A model generated the notes under the pieces. That model saw nothing but the letters and a program-made list of their open reading frames with translations, was not told where the DNA came from and did not search any database. DNA of 64,000 nucleotides from an uncultured Flavobacteriales bacterium (GTDB lineage: Bacteria; Bacteroidota; Bacteroidia; Flavobacteriales_D; Parvicellaceae), in the NCBI GenBank assembly GCA_943787725.1, contig CALSNM010000003.1, positions 164,384 to 228,383 on the forward strand, given 5' to 3'. How positions within the stretch are numbered: position 1 is the first letter of the stretch; every line of letters begins with the position of its first letter. The position numbers and the translations under genes are program-made. Of the stretch, positions 18,445 through 28,266 are shown one piece after another.

Positions 18445-20817
18445 GTGAGTAAAAATCCTTTAAAACATATCAAGCCAAAAGCTAAGAAGCAGGTTGCAAA
18501 AAGCAGCAAAAATAAGGTTGCCAAACCAAATAATTCAGAGCTTTCGAAAAAAGCAAAAATGTGGATCGTTCTTGCGCTTTGGATAAAAGCTATGTTGGTG
18601 TTTGCGATTGCTTCGGGAATGATTTATTTTAGGAGTGAAGAGAGCTTGCCTTCCATTGCGCAACTAGAAAACCCAAGAAGTGACGAAGCTTCGTTGGTCT
18701 ATTCTTCTGACGGAGAAATTCTAGGAAGCTTTTATATTGCTAATCGTACCAAAGTTGATTTTGACGAGCTGTCGCCACATCTGGTCGATGCTCTAGTATC
18801 AACTGAAGACGAGCGTTATTTTGAACATTCTGGAATTGATGGAGAAGCTTTAGCGAGAGCCATCGGAAAAGGGTTAATAGGGATGAATGGAGGAGGAGGA
18901 AGCACGATTACGCAGCAATTGGCTAAAATGATGTTTCATAAACGCCCAAAAACCAAATGGGAAAGAATAGACCAGAAACTCAATGAATGGACAATTGCTG
19001 CTCGTCTGGAAAAGAGATATACCAAAGAGGAAATTGTTGCCATGTATTTTAATGAATTTGATTTTTTAAATACTGCAGTTGGAATACATGCAGCAGCAAG
19101 AGTTTATTTTCATAAACAAGCACATGAATTGAATATTCAGGAAGCGGCTATGCTAGTTGGTATGGCCAAAAACCCAACAATTTACAACCCAGTTAGAAAA
19201 CCGGAAAACACATTAAAACGAAGGGAAGTGGTGTTGTCTCAAATGCTGCGAAACGATAAAATTTCTCAATTAGAGTATGATTCTTTACGAATTCTTCCGT
19301 TGGGCTTGGACTTTAAGCCTGAGACACACACAAGTGGTTTAGCTCCTTACTTTAGAGAATACGTCAGGTTGGAAGCAAAGAAAGTTTTAAAGCAAAATGG
19401 AATTCTGAATGAATATGGCAAGCCAATAGATATTTATAGAGATGGGGTTAAAATATTCACTTCTTTAGACGCTAGAATGCAGAAGCATGCGGAATGGGCG
19501 GTTGAGGAACATTTAAGAGGTGAATTACAAACAGCATTTGACAAGAACATTAAAAAGTATAAACACAATCCCTATTCAAATGAAGTAACAAAAACATCTA
19601 GAGATATTAGTTTAAATAGCGCAATTCAAAGGTCTGAGAGATACCGTAAACTAAAGAAACAAGGTTTGTCTGAAACTGCAATAAGGAAGAATTTTACGAA
19701 AAAAATTACGATGAAGGTCTTTGATTGGAATGCTGAAAACTATCGAAAAGAAGTGGAATTTTCTCCAATAGATTCTATTTATCATTATAAATCAATGTTG
19801 CAAGTTGGTCTAGTTTCCATTGAACCTAGCACTGGCTATATTAAGGCTTGGGTTGGAGGTCCTTATTACAAAGATTTTAAGTACGATCATGTTTATAAGG
19901 CCAAACGGCAAGTTGGTTCGACCATGAAGCCTTTTATTTATGCGGCAGCCTTACAAGATAAAATAATAACTCCATGTACCGAATTTCCTGATATCAAATA
20001 CTGTGTAGATATTCCTTACGGTGCCGCTACTCAACAATGGTGTCCTGGTGGGCAAAAAAATTATGGACAAGAGTTAACTCCCGTTTACTTTGCTTTAGCT
20101 AATTCAATGAATAATATTACTGCTAAAATAATAGCGATGAGCGGTGGAGATAACCTTAGGGTGGTAGATTATTTTAATAATATGGGGTTAAAAAACAAGA
20201 CAATTGATGCTGTTGCTTCCCTCGGCTTGGGAGTATGCGACATGTCCGTATTAGAAATGACTTCTGCTCATTGTGTTTTGTCGAATTTAGGTTACTATAA
20301 TGAGCCAACTGCTATTATACGAATAGAAGATAAGAATGGAAAAGTATTGTATGAAGCGCAGCCAAAAGTTCGGCAAATTATTCAAGAGGAGGCTGCCTAT
20401 GAAGTAATCAAAATGATGAAAGGCGTAGCAGGAGTTAAACGTCCATCTGATGGTAAAAGAGGTGGTACAGCTGCCCGATTAAGGTCTGGTAAGCCGTATG
20501 CTTTTTCGGGAATAATGGCTGGGAAAACGGGAACTACACAGAACAATTCAGATGGGTGGTTCATGGGGCACACTCCAGATTTGGTAACCGGAGTTTGGGT
20601 TGGAGCAGAAGATAGAGGAGTGCATTTTTCTACGACTACTTTAGGTCAGGGAGCCAATACAGCCTTGCCGATTTGGGGTTATTATATGGGGAAAATTTAT
20701 AAAGACAAGAAAATCAAAATTTCTCATGGAGATTTCAAACCCCCTTATGAAGGCTACCCTACAACTATTGAATGTGAAACAGCAGGTACATTTAATGATC
20801 CCGGTTGGGGAGATTAG
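18445..20817 (+). CDS. Class A penicillin-binding protein (PBP1A-type transglycosylase/transpeptidase)
   Basis: The enzyme polymerises lipid II glycan strands and cross-links the stem peptides at the inner-membrane surface. The 790-residue protein has a Lys-rich cytoplasmic start and one membrane helix (about residues 35-60). The GT51 domain has TEDERYFEHSGIDGEALAR, GGGSTITQQLAKMMF and RYTKEEIVAMYFNEFDF. The transpeptidase motifs are STMK (VGSTMKPFIYAAAL), SMN (LANSMNNIT) and KTG (MAGKTGTTQNNSDGWF). All catalytic residues are intact. It has its own promoter. The ABC exporter gene follows after about 55 bases on the same strand. Confidence 0.94.
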   Translation: MSKNPLKHIKPKAKKQVAKSSKNKVAKPNNSELSKKAKMWIVLALWIKAMLVFAIASGMIYFRSEESLPSIAQLENPRSDEASLVYSSDGEILGSFYIANRTKVDFDELSPHLVDALVSTEDERYFEHSGIDGEALARAIGKGLIGMNGGGGSTITQQLAKMMFHKRPKTKWERIDQKLNEWTIAARLEKRYTKEEIVAMYFNEFDFLNTAVGIHAAARVYFHKQAHELNIQEAAMLVGMAKNPTIYNPVRKPENTLKRREVVLSQMLRNDKISQLEYDSLRILPLGLDFKPETHTSGLAPYFREYVRLEAKKVLKQNGILNEYGKPIDIYRDGVKIFTSLDARMQKHAEWAVEEHLRGELQTAFDKNIKKYKHNPYSNEVTKTSRDISLNSAIQRSERYRKLKKQGLSETAIRKNFTKKITMKVFDWNAENYRKEVEFSPIDSIYHYKSMLQVGLVSIEPSTGYIKAWVGGPYYKDFKYDHVYKAKRQVGSTMKPFIYAAALQDKIITPCTEFPDIKYCVDIPYGAATQQWCPGGQKNYGQELTPVYFALANSMNNITAKIIAMSGGDNLRVVDYFNNMGLKNKTIDAVASLGLGVCDMSVLEMTSAHCVLSNLGYYNEPTAIIRIEDKNGKVLYEAQPKVRQIIQEEAAYEVIKMMKGVAGVKRPSDGKRGGTAARLRSGKPYAFSGIMAGKTGTTQNNSDGWFMGHTPDLVTGVWVGAEDRGVHFSTTTLGQGANTALPIWGYYMGKIYKDKKIKISHGDFKPPYEGYPTTIECETAGTFNDPGWGD

Positions 20818-20873
20818 TTTTCTGCCGAACTATCATTTAAAATATTTTGTATTGCTATTCGTCATACAAAAGT

Positions 20874-22646
20874 ATGAGGCACATGGCAGAAACCAAAATC
20901 AAGTCAAAAGACAACAAGAAAGTATCTTTTAAGTGGGCATTTAAAGAATTTATTTGGCCTAGAAAAAAAATTCTTTTTGTTGGTTTATTGCTTATTGTAA
21001 TTAGGAGTTTGTCAGGTTTAGTAGCTCCAATGGAAATTAAGGAATTATTAGATGTTGTTGTTCCGGCTGGAGACATAGGAGCACTGTATAGGATATTAAT
21101 TATTGTAAGTTTAGCGATTTTAGTCCAGGCCCTATCTTCTTTTTCTCTTACCAGACTTTTAAGTGTAGAAGCGCAGCATTTGATTTCTATCTTACGAGCA
21201 AAGGTTCAAAAGAAATTATTGACTTTACCTATAAGTTTTTTTGATAATAATAAATCTGGAGCATTAGTTTCTAGAGTAATGACGGACGTTGACGGGGTAA
21301 GAAATTTGGTTGGAACAGGGTTTGTGCAATTAATCGGCGGATTGATAACTTCAGTAATAACACTAGTATTATTGATTAACATTAATGCTATGATGACGCT
21401 GTTTGTATTGGTTCCCGTAGGGGTATTTGCATTTGTAGCATTGAAAGCTTTTGGCTATATCCGTCCAATATTTAGAAATAGAGGTAAAATAAATGCAGAA
21501 GTTAAAGGTCGGTTGACAGAAACATTGAATGGAATACGCGTTATTAAAGGCTTTAATGCTGAAAAACAAGAGAACGCTGAATTTGAAAAGGGTGTTGATC
21601 GCCTGTATCAAAACGTGAAGAAAAGTTTAACAGCTACTGCACTAATGACCAGTTCTTCTACTTTACTAATTGGTTTAGCATCCGCTGGAATAATGGGTAT
21701 AGGAGGCTATTATATGATGGATGGAAACGGTATGACAGCGGGTCAATTTATACAATTTACTGTGTTGTTAGGATTTATGTTGGCTCCATTGGTTCAAATG
21801 GGAAATATTGGGAGTCAATTAACAGATGCTCTTGCTGGCTTGGATAGAACGCAAGAACTGATGGAAATGGAAGAAGAGGATAATCCAGCGGTTAGGACAG
21901 TAAACCTTTCTGAGGTTAAAGGAGATATTATTTTTGACAATGTTTCTTTTCGTTATGAAGAAAGCAAAGATGTATTGCACAATATTTCATTTAACGCTCC
22001 ATCTGGAAGTGTTACTGCATTAGTTGGTTCATCTGGTTCCGGGAAGTCGACTATAGCTGGTTTAGCTGCAACTTTTTTGAATCCAATAGAAGGAAAAGTT
22101 ACCTTAGATAATATTGATTTAGCAACCGTTAACCTAAGTAGCTATAGAAGTAAATTGGGAGTCGTATTACAAGATGATTTTTTATATGAAGGAACTATTC
22201 GGGAAAATATATTGTTTCCAAGACCTGATGCTACCGAAGAACAATTATTAGAAGCTGTAAAAGGAGCTTATGTTGATGAATTTACGAACCGTTTTGAGAA
22301 AGGCTTGGATACTGTTATTGGTGAACGCGGAGTTAAATTATCGGGTGGTCAGCGTCAACGAATTTCTATAGCAAGAGCTTTATTGGCAGATCCTCGAATT
22401 ATTATCTTGGATGAGGCAACGTCCAATTTAGATACAGAAAGTGAATCCTTTATTCAAAAAAGTTTAGGCATTTTAATGAAGGGCAGAACAACTTTTGTCA
22501 TTGCTCATCGATTAAGTACTATCCAAAAAGCGGATCAAATTTTAGTTATTGAAGAAGGTAAAATCATCGAAAGCGGTAAACACGATGATTTACTTCAAAA
22601 GAAAGGAAGGTATTATGATTTGTATACATACCAGAGCAGAATATAA
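20874..22646 (+). CDS. ABC exporter, fused membrane and ATPase domains (MsbA-like)
   Basis: This is a half-size ABC exporter of about 590 residues. An N-terminal six-helix membrane domain includes LLTLPISFFDNNKSGALVSR, a typical coupling-helix region of lipid and drug exporters. The ATPase domain has Walker A VGSSGSGKSTIAGLA, signature LSGGQRQRISIARAL, Walker B IIILDEATSNLDTES and the H-loop VIAHRLST. The longer TTG start at 20847 is unlikely; ATG at 20874 or 20883 (MAETKIKSK) is preferred. The substrate is unknown; a lipid or lipid-linked compound is the family default. It ends 2 bases before the converging phnA-like gene. Confidence 0.9.
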   Translation: MRHMAETKIKSKDNKKVSFKWAFKEFIWPRKKILFVGLLLIVIRSLSGLVAPMEIKELLDVVVPAGDIGALYRILIIVSLAILVQALSSFSLTRLLSVEAQHLISILRAKVQKKLLTLPISFFDNNKSGALVSRVMTDVDGVRNLVGTGFVQLIGGLITSVITLVLLININAMMTLFVLVPVGVFAFVALKAFGYIRPIFRNRGKINAEVKGRLTETLNGIRVIKGFNAEKQENAEFEKGVDRLYQNVKKSLTATALMTSSSTLLIGLASAGIMGIGGYYMMDGNGMTAGQFIQFTVLLGFMLAPLVQMGNIGSQLTDALAGLDRTQELMEMEEEDNPAVRTVNLSEVKGDIIFDNVSFRYEESKDVLHNISFNAPSGSVTALVGSSGSGKSTIAGLAATFLNPIEGKVTLDNIDLATVNLSSYRSKLGVVLQDDFLYEGTIRENILFPRPDATEEQLLEAVKGAYVDEFTNRFEKGLDTVIGERGVKLSGGQRQRISIARALLADPRIIILDEATSNLDTESESFIQKSLGILMKGRTTFVIAHRLSTIQKADQILVIEEGKIIESGKHDDLLQKKGRYYDLYTYQSRI

Positions 22647-22648
22647 CT

Positions 22649-23233
22649 CTATGATTTCTTTACATAAGCTGTAATAATCACAATTGTTTGTTTGTCAACC
22701 TTTCCTTCAATATACTCCGCGTTATCTCTGTCTAATGAGATGTTTCTTACAGCTGTGCCGCGCTTAGCAATCATACTACTTCCTTTAACGTGTAAATCTT
22801 TAATTAAGACAACAGTGTCACCGGCAGATAAAACAACTCCGTTTACATCTTTATGGATTATTGCATCCTCATCTGGTTCGCCTTCTCCAGTTGCTTTTGC
22901 CCATATCAATGTATTTTCTTCCATATACATCATGTCCAATAAATCAACTGGCCAGCCTTCGTCTTTCAAGCGGTTTAACATTCTCCAGGCCACAACTTGA
23001 ACTGCCGGTTCCTGACACCACATACTGTCATTTAAGCATCTCCAGTGATTAGCATCAACCTTTTCAGGATTATCTAATTGGTCTATACAAATTTCGCAAG
23101 CATGCACACTTTGTGCTGCACTTCCATTCGAATTAGGAGGCACGGGATAAACGCTTAAATTATCTTCTCCTCCGCATAGTTCGCAGGTTACACTTCTTGC
23201 TAGTAATTCTCTTTGGACGCTCATAGTAGACAT
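22649..23233 (-). CDS. PhnA-domain zinc-ribbon protein
   Basis: The 194-residue protein has an N-terminal zinc ribbon (CELCGGEDNL, then HACEICIDQLDN) and a C-terminal PhnA domain with DVNGVVLSAGDTVVLIKDL and VKGSSMIAKRGTAVRNI. Despite the name, PhnA proteins are not part of the C-P lyase machinery, and their exact job is not settled. The combination and length match the Bacteroidota PhnA proteins. It lies 15 bases after the flavoprotein gene on the same strand, so the two are probably cotranscribed. Confidence 0.88.
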   Translation of the reverse strand: MSTMSVQRELLARSVTCELCGGEDNLSVYPVPPNSNGSAAQSVHACEICIDQLDNPEKVDANHWRCLNDSMWCQEPAVQVVAWRMLNRLKDEGWPVDLLDMMYMEENTLIWAKATGEGEPDEDAIIHKDVNGVVLSAGDTVVLIKDLHVKGSSMIAKRGTAVRNISLDRDNAEYIEGKVDKQTIVIITAYVKKS

Positions 23234-23248
23234 GTTTAGAGCGCAAGT

Positions 23249-24436
23249 TTAATCAATTTCATTTAAATGTTTTGCTAAATTCACCCCAGTACTTGCACAA
23301 GCTTGTAAAAGATATCCGCCAGTTGGAGCGTCCCAATCCAACATTTCTCCAATGCAAAATTGATTGGACATTTTTTTGAGTTCAAAATTTTCAGAAACTG
23401 CTTTTAAATCAATTCCTCCAACTGTAGAAATTGCCTCATCAACGGATGCTGTATTTACTATTTCTAAAGGAAATTTTTTAATGTTTTTTGATAATGACTC
23501 TGCATTTAAATACGCCTCTTTAGATATACTTATTTTTAATAACTCGATTATAGGCGGACTTAGTTTGAGTTCTTTTTTTAAGGTTTCAGTAGTGTTTTTA
23601 TGTTTAGACAATGTTATTTTAGAATGGATTTTTTCTGCTATTAGCGAAGGTTTAAAATCGATAAAAACGGTTGCTTTGGAATGCTTAAGCAACTGATCTC
23701 TAATTTGCGGTCCAAGTCCATAAATGGAATTTCCTTCTAACCCAAATTTGGTAATTACTGCTTCTCCTTTTTGAGTTTTATTATTGCATGAGATGGTAAT
23801 ATTTTTTAGAGGAGTTCCTTCGTGCTTCTCAATAAAACGTGATTTCCAAGCAACTTGATAACCGCAATTTGATGTTTGAAAGGGTTTTGTTTTAATTCCT
23901 TTTTTAGAAAAAGTATCGAGCCAATTTCCATCGGAACCAGTAACTTTCCAACTTGCTCCTCCTAAGGCAAAGACAGTATAATCTGTTTGTATGGATTTCT
24001 TATTAATAATCGGTTTATGGTTTTCAGCCCAATCAGAAAAAGTATGTTCATATTTAATAGTAATTCCCTTTTCTTTGAGATATTTCAAGATTGAGTTCAT
24101 CACTTCAATAGGCTTAATACCTTGTCTTGGATAAACTCTTTTACTGCTTCCTATATAGGTAGGAACCCCAATTTGTTTCAGCCAATTTCTAAACTGAACA
24201 TTAGTGAAATTAAGTAAAGCTTTCTCTAAAAGGTCGTTTGGTGTATATCGCTTAATAAGTTGATCAATGGGTTCGGAATGCGTTAGGTTAAAACCACCTT
24301 TCCCGGCAACTAAAAACTTACGGCCAGCCGTTTTGTTTTTTTCATAGATTGTAACCGAAAATTTTTCAGTATCTAGAAATGCCGCCAATAAAAAAGCGGA
24401 TGGCCCACTACCTATGATTGCAATTCGTTTTTTCAT
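23249..24436 (-). CDS. NAD(P)/FAD-dependent oxidoreductase, HI0933/TIGR03862-type flavoprotein
   Basis: The 395-residue protein starts with a Rossmann FAD motif (IAIIGSGPSAFLLAAFL). It has the family segment GRKFLVAGKGGFNLTHSEP, then GIPT-like IGVPTYIGSSKRVYPRQGIKP and ALGGASWKVTGSDG. The end is GEMLDWDAPTGGYLLQACASTG, the conserved FAD-binding closing motif. This family (HI0933, with the TIGR03862 subgroup) consists of flavoproteins whose substrates are mostly unknown. No partner enzyme is adjacent; phnA-like follows in the operon. Confidence 0.87.
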   Translation of the reverse strand: MKKRIAIIGSGPSAFLLAAFLDTEKFSVTIYEKNKTAGRKFLVAGKGGFNLTHSEPIDQLIKRYTPNDLLEKALLNFTNVQFRNWLKQIGVPTYIGSSKRVYPRQGIKPIEVMNSILKYLKEKGITIKYEHTFSDWAENHKPIINKKSIQTDYTVFALGGASWKVTGSDGNWLDTFSKKGIKTKPFQTSNCGYQVAWKSRFIEKHEGTPLKNITISCNNKTQKGEAVITKFGLEGNSIYGLGPQIRDQLLKHSKATVFIDFKPSLIAEKIHSKITLSKHKNTTETLKKELKLSPPIIELLKISISKEAYLNAESLSKNIKKFPLEIVNTASVDEAISTVGGIDLKAVSENFELKKMSNQFCIGEMLDWDAPTGGYLLQACASTGVNLAKHLNEID

Positions 24437-24524
24437 AAAACAAACTCAGGGTTAATAATATTTGTGCTATTTTTTATAAGTGTTTCGTTCGTTTAGATTG
24501 TTTTTGAGGATTTAGACGGGGTTA

Positions 24525-25874
24525 TTATTCAACAGCCTCAATTATCTCTTTCAATAACTTGTTGTAGGAGATATCACCTTTATTAGATAATCCAAAACGA
24601 ACAACTACTAAATTTTTAGAGGGGATAATAAATATTCTTTGACCTTGAAAACCGTCTGCGAAATACATGTCTTTGGGTACGTTGGGAAATTCCTCGTCAT
24701 TTTGTTTCCAAAATTGAGCTCCGTATTTATTTTCTGATCCTTCCGCGGGTGAAGCCGTGTATTCTGCCCACCAATTTGGAAAAATTTGTTGATCTGCAAC
24801 TTTACCATTTTGTAGGTATAGCAAACCATATTTTGCCCAATCTCGAGGTGTTCCCCAAGCATATGAAGACCCCACAATAGTTCCAGCTGGGTCTGATTCT
24901 AAAACCATGCTTTCAGCTCCAATCCAATTGAATAATTCTTTTTTGGCAAAACTTAAATAAGTTTCATCATTATCAAGTTGTTTTCGAATTAATCCAGATA
25001 AAATATTGGAAGTTCCTGATGAATACTTCCATGTCTTCCCTATTGTGCCATCTAAGTTATGATTTACAGCAAAGGAATAAACATCATCTTCAGTGTAGAG
25101 CATTTTGGTAACATCTGAAATAGCGCCGTAATTTTCCTCCCATGCTAATCCACTATTCATTTGTAATAAATGCTCCCAAGTAATATTTTTCCGTTCATCA
25201 TTTTGCCATGTTTCAATTCCGGTTGGTTGATTAATGTCAATTTTACCCTTTTGCACTAATATTCCGGTTAATGTGCTCATTATACTTTTTGCCATGGACC
25301 AACCTAGCTGTTTTGTGTTTTTGTCAAATCCTTCGGCGTATTGCTCTGCAATTAGCTGATTGCCATAAAGCACTACAATAGCCCTTGTGTTTTTAGGGTT
25401 TTCTCCTTCAAGTTCTATGAAGTGATTATCAATGCCATTTTGTATTTTTTCTTTATTAATGTTGGTGGGAATATCTTTTTTAGAAGCAAAATCTAAAAAC
25501 GCTGAAGATATAGTTAACTTTTTTGAAAGTTGGATGTCAATACTTTCTGTATTAAAAGGCTGTCCATGGTTAACCAAAGAGCAACCCGTTTTTTCATTGT
25601 AAAAGGCCTTTTGAGAACGCATGCCTAAAAAAGAACTTGTAACAGTTTTATTTTGATAATCAATAGTGTTTGAAACGTATTTAATGAAAGAAAAATTTAA
25701 GTCTTTGGCCTCAATCTCTTTTTGTTCTCTGCCTGCAACAAAAACACAAGAGCACATGTTTTTAGCTGCATATCCATTGATAATAGGTAGCCTAATATAA
25801 AGGTAGTAGAAACCAAACAGAATTCCCAATAGTAAAATAACAGCCATAATTCTTATTATTTTTCGTGTATTCAT
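24525..25874 (-). CDS. Serine hydrolase of the beta-lactamase/esterase family (NylB-like)
   Basis: The 449-residue protein has an N-terminal membrane anchor (about residues 8-26) and then a periplasmic hydrolase. The nucleophile motif SxxK is LGWSMAKSIMSTLTG, and the second motif is WKYSSGTSNILSGL. The usual KTG-like third motif is replaced by DGFQGQRIFI, as seen in 6-aminohexanoate-dimer hydrolase-like members. It is therefore better read as an esterase or amidase than as an antibiotic-degrading beta-lactamase. The substrate cannot be told from sequence. It is monocistronic by its position. Confidence 0.87.
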   Translation of the reverse strand: MNTRKIIRIMAVILLLGILFGFYYLYIRLPIINGYAAKNMCSCVFVAGREQKEIEAKDLNFSFIKYVSNTIDYQNKTVTSSFLGMRSQKAFYNEKTGCSLVNHGQPFNTESIDIQLSKKLTISSAFLDFASKKDIPTNINKEKIQNGIDNHFIELEGENPKNTRAIVVLYGNQLIAEQYAEGFDKNTKQLGWSMAKSIMSTLTGILVQKGKIDINQPTGIETWQNDERKNITWEHLLQMNSGLAWEENYGAISDVTKMLYTEDDVYSFAVNHNLDGTIGKTWKYSSGTSNILSGLIRKQLDNDETYLSFAKKELFNWIGAESMVLESDPAGTIVGSSYAWGTPRDWAKYGLLYLQNGKVADQQIFPNWWAEYTASPAEGSENKYGAQFWKQNDEEFPNVPKDMYFADGFQGQRIFIIPSKNLVVVRFGLSNKGDISYNKLLKEIIEAVE

Positions 25875-26030
25875 GGACGCGTGAAGTTAGAATAATTTTG
25901 TCACTGAAATTAATAGGCTCCAAAAAGAGGCTAGGGTAAAAGTACAATAAGAATTTTTATCTTTTGAATAAACAGTTGTTCATTCAAAAACTTAAAGAAA
26001 ATAATTAATCTTCATTAGTAAAGATTGAAC

Positions 26031-26038
26031 TATATTTG
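26031..26038 (+). promoter_or_regulatory. -7 box (TATATTTG) before the aminotransferase gene
   Basis: This is a perfect TAnnTTTG with 7 bases between it and ATG 26046. It overlaps the longer open-frame start (TTG 26025) and so rules that start out. A leader of only a few bases is implied. Confidence 0.6.
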
Positions 26039-26045
26039 CGCCCGC

Positions 26046-27203
26046 ATGCCAAATTTCAATAATAGTTTATCGTCAAAATTACCAAAAATAGGAACGTCTA
26101 TTTTTACGGTAATGTCTTCGTTAGCAAACGAAGAAGGAGCACTAAATATGTCGCAGGGTTTTCCAGATTTTCAGGTTGATCCAAAATTGATTGAGTTAGT
26201 TTCAAAAAATATGCAGCAAGGGCATAATCAATATGCTCCAATGCAAGGTGCTTTAAGGTTACGTGAAGCTTTGAGCCATAAAATTGATAAAGCTTATGGA
26301 GTTAAATACAGTCCTGAATCAGAGATAACGATTACTGCAGGTGCTACGCAGGCTATTTTTACAGCAATTTCAGCTTTTGTAAAAGAAGACGATGAAGTAA
26401 TTATTTTCACTCCTGCATATGACTGCTATCAACCTGCAATTGAATTGAATGGAGGCCGGCCAATATTTGTTCAGCTTCATGCACCAACCTACAAAATTGA
26501 TTGGCAAGCGGTTAAAAAGGTTATTTCTCGTAGGACCAAAATGATCATCATTAATACACCACATAACCCAAGTGGAACAATGCTTTCCAAAGAAGATTTA
26601 ATGGAGTTGGATAAAATAACTTCAGGATCGGAAATTATTGTCTTAAGCGATGAAGTATATGAGCATATTGTTTTCGATGGAAAAGAGCATGAAAGTATAT
26701 GTAAATATCCAGGATTGACTGATCGATCAATAGCAACTTATTCTTTTGGAAAAACATTTCATGTTACGGGATGGAAAATGGGTTATTGTATAGGTCCTGA
26801 AAATCTCATGCATGAGTTTCGGAAGGTCCATCAATTCAATGTTTTTTCTTGCAATCACCCTGTTCAAATTGCTCTTGCTGAATATTTGGAAGATGAAAAT
26901 AATTATATCAACCTAGGCTCATTTTATCAAAGGAAAAGAGATTTATTTTTAGATGCTGTATCTACTTCACGATTTGAACCAATTACATGCAACGGAACAT
27001 ATTTTCAGTTACTGAAATATGATCAAATTACAGACGAAAAGGATGTAGATTTTGCGATTCGTTTAACCAAAGAGTTTGGTGTAGCATCCATCCCGGTTTC
27101 TGTTTTTTACCATGTTCTTTTGGATGAAAAAGTACTCCGTTTTTGTTTTGCAAAAGGAGAAGATACGTTAAAACGAGCTGGAGAGATTTTAGCAAAGGTT
27201 TAG
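26046..27203 (+). CDS. Pyridoxal-phosphate aminotransferase, methionine aminotransferase type
   Basis: This is a fold-type I class I/II aminotransferase of 385 residues. It has NMSQGFPDFQVDPKLI near the start, the phosphate-binding turn TAGATQAIF, the conserved Asn in INTPHNPSGTML, LSDEVYEHIVFD, and the PLP lysine in YSFGKTFHVTGWKMGY. The SQGFPDF and THNPSG-type pattern matches the YbdL/kynurenine aminotransferase branch, annotated in flavobacteria as methionine aminotransferase (keto-methylthiobutyrate to methionine). The exact substrate is inferred. It begins a plus-strand run of three genes. Confidence 0.88.
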   Translation: MPNFNNSLSSKLPKIGTSIFTVMSSLANEEGALNMSQGFPDFQVDPKLIELVSKNMQQGHNQYAPMQGALRLREALSHKIDKAYGVKYSPESEITITAGATQAIFTAISAFVKEDDEVIIFTPAYDCYQPAIELNGGRPIFVQLHAPTYKIDWQAVKKVISRRTKMIIINTPHNPSGTMLSKEDLMELDKITSGSEIIVLSDEVYEHIVFDGKEHESICKYPGLTDRSIATYSFGKTFHVTGWKMGYCIGPENLMHEFRKVHQFNVFSCNHPVQIALAEYLEDENNYINLGSFYQRKRDLFLDAVSTSRFEPITCNGTYFQLLKYDQITDEKDVDFAIRLTKEFGVASIPVSVFYHVLLDEKVLRFCFAKGEDTLKRAGEILAKV

Positions 27204-27294
27204 GTTCTGCACAATTTATACTTAATATTTTTCTGAATAGCGGGGTAACAATCGGGGTAAATTGTCGTTATTTAGTTATCTAATCTTTTTTTTA

Positions 27295-28236
27295 ATGCAC
27301 AAACAAATTTTCGTAGCTACTTTTATTCTATTTTCTCTGCTGTCTTTTGGACAACAGGCTGAGATTATTGATGTCTATACCAAGCGCGATACTACAAATC
27401 ATCAATTTGTTAAATCTGATGATTTATTTATTGGAAGATGGGACAAATTGGCGCAACCGAATTTTTGGAAGCAAGTGATGGTTACACCTCCAGATTCTTG
27501 TATTATAAATATTGCTGCTACCCGAACCATTTTAGGAAAAGAATCTTTTGTTGCATGGAAAGCACAAACAGAAACACAAAAAGGACTTTATAAAGACAGT
27601 GTCCGAAAACAGTATGGATTGGCTTCAGATGTGAAAATTTATGTGACTTCAGGAAAAAGTCATTTTTACCAAATTGAAACAGTAATGCCTAGTATTAGTA
27701 AAGCTGTGGATGCTTTTGAAAAATACAGAACTGATCCATGGTATGCCCAGGCAATATTACTAATAGAAAGTCCAGGTAAAATACAGTATTCAAGTGTTGG
27801 TGCTTATGGACCTTTTCAGTTAATGAAATCTGTTGCACGCTCGCATGGCTTGAAAGTCAATAAATATGTGGATGAACGAAAAGATTTTGATAAGTCGGCA
27901 ATGGGTGCAGCTCACCTTCTGCGCACTACATGTATTCCAGAAGCTAAGCGAATATTGGATAAACACAACTTAGTGTACAGTGAATCAGATTTATGGTTTC
28001 GCTTATTTGTGCTGCATATTTATCACGCTGGAGCCGGAAACGTTGGGGGATTAATAGACAGTCTCCAGCCAGAAAAAGGCGGGCAGGAACTAATAACATT
28101 GATGTGGCAAAGTGAATGGGGAGGATTTAAAAATGCTTCTCAAAATTATTCTCAGGTTGCACTTGCTTCGCTCCTTCAATTACAAGAATTGATTTACGAA
28201 AAATGCGATTACATTTTTGAATGTAAAGCGTTTTAA
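27295..28236 (+). CDS. Lytic transglycosylase (SLT domain), secreted
   Basis: The 313-residue protein starts at ATG 27295, giving the signal peptide MHKQIFVATFILFSLLSFGQ; the longer TTG start adds a poor leader. The SLT domain is in the C-terminal half: AILLIESPGKIQYSS contains the catalytic Glu, followed by GAYGPFQLMKSVARSHGL (the GxxQ/M region) and YHAGAGNVGGLID (AGxGNV motif). The enzyme would cleave peptidoglycan glycan strands to 1,6-anhydro ends in the periplasm. The N-terminal 130 residues are of unknown type. It follows the aminotransferase by 91 bases. Confidence 0.87.
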   Translation: MHKQIFVATFILFSLLSFGQQAEIIDVYTKRDTTNHQFVKSDDLFIGRWDKLAQPNFWKQVMVTPPDSCIINIAATRTILGKESFVAWKAQTETQKGLYKDSVRKQYGLASDVKIYVTSGKSHFYQIETVMPSISKAVDAFEKYRTDPWYAQAILLIESPGKIQYSSVGAYGPFQLMKSVARSHGLKVNKYVDERKDFDKSAMGAAHLLRTTCIPEAKRILDKHNLVYSESDLWFRLFVLHIYHAGAGNVGGLIDSLQPEKGGQELITLMWQSEWGGFKNASQNYSQVALASLLQLQELIYEKCDYIFECKAF

Positions 28237-28266
28237 GAACCCACCTGAAATGCCTAAATTCGCCGT

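Noticed and set aside
24608..24877. Second minus-strand frame within the serine hydrolase gene
   Set aside because: It is an out-of-phase shadow on the same strand; the longer frame has the full SxxK and Y motifs with no break.
24525..25874. Antibiotic resistance beta-lactamase
   Set aside because: The third motif is DGFQGQ rather than KTG, and the protein is membrane anchored with a long extension; a NylB-like esterase or amidase fits better.
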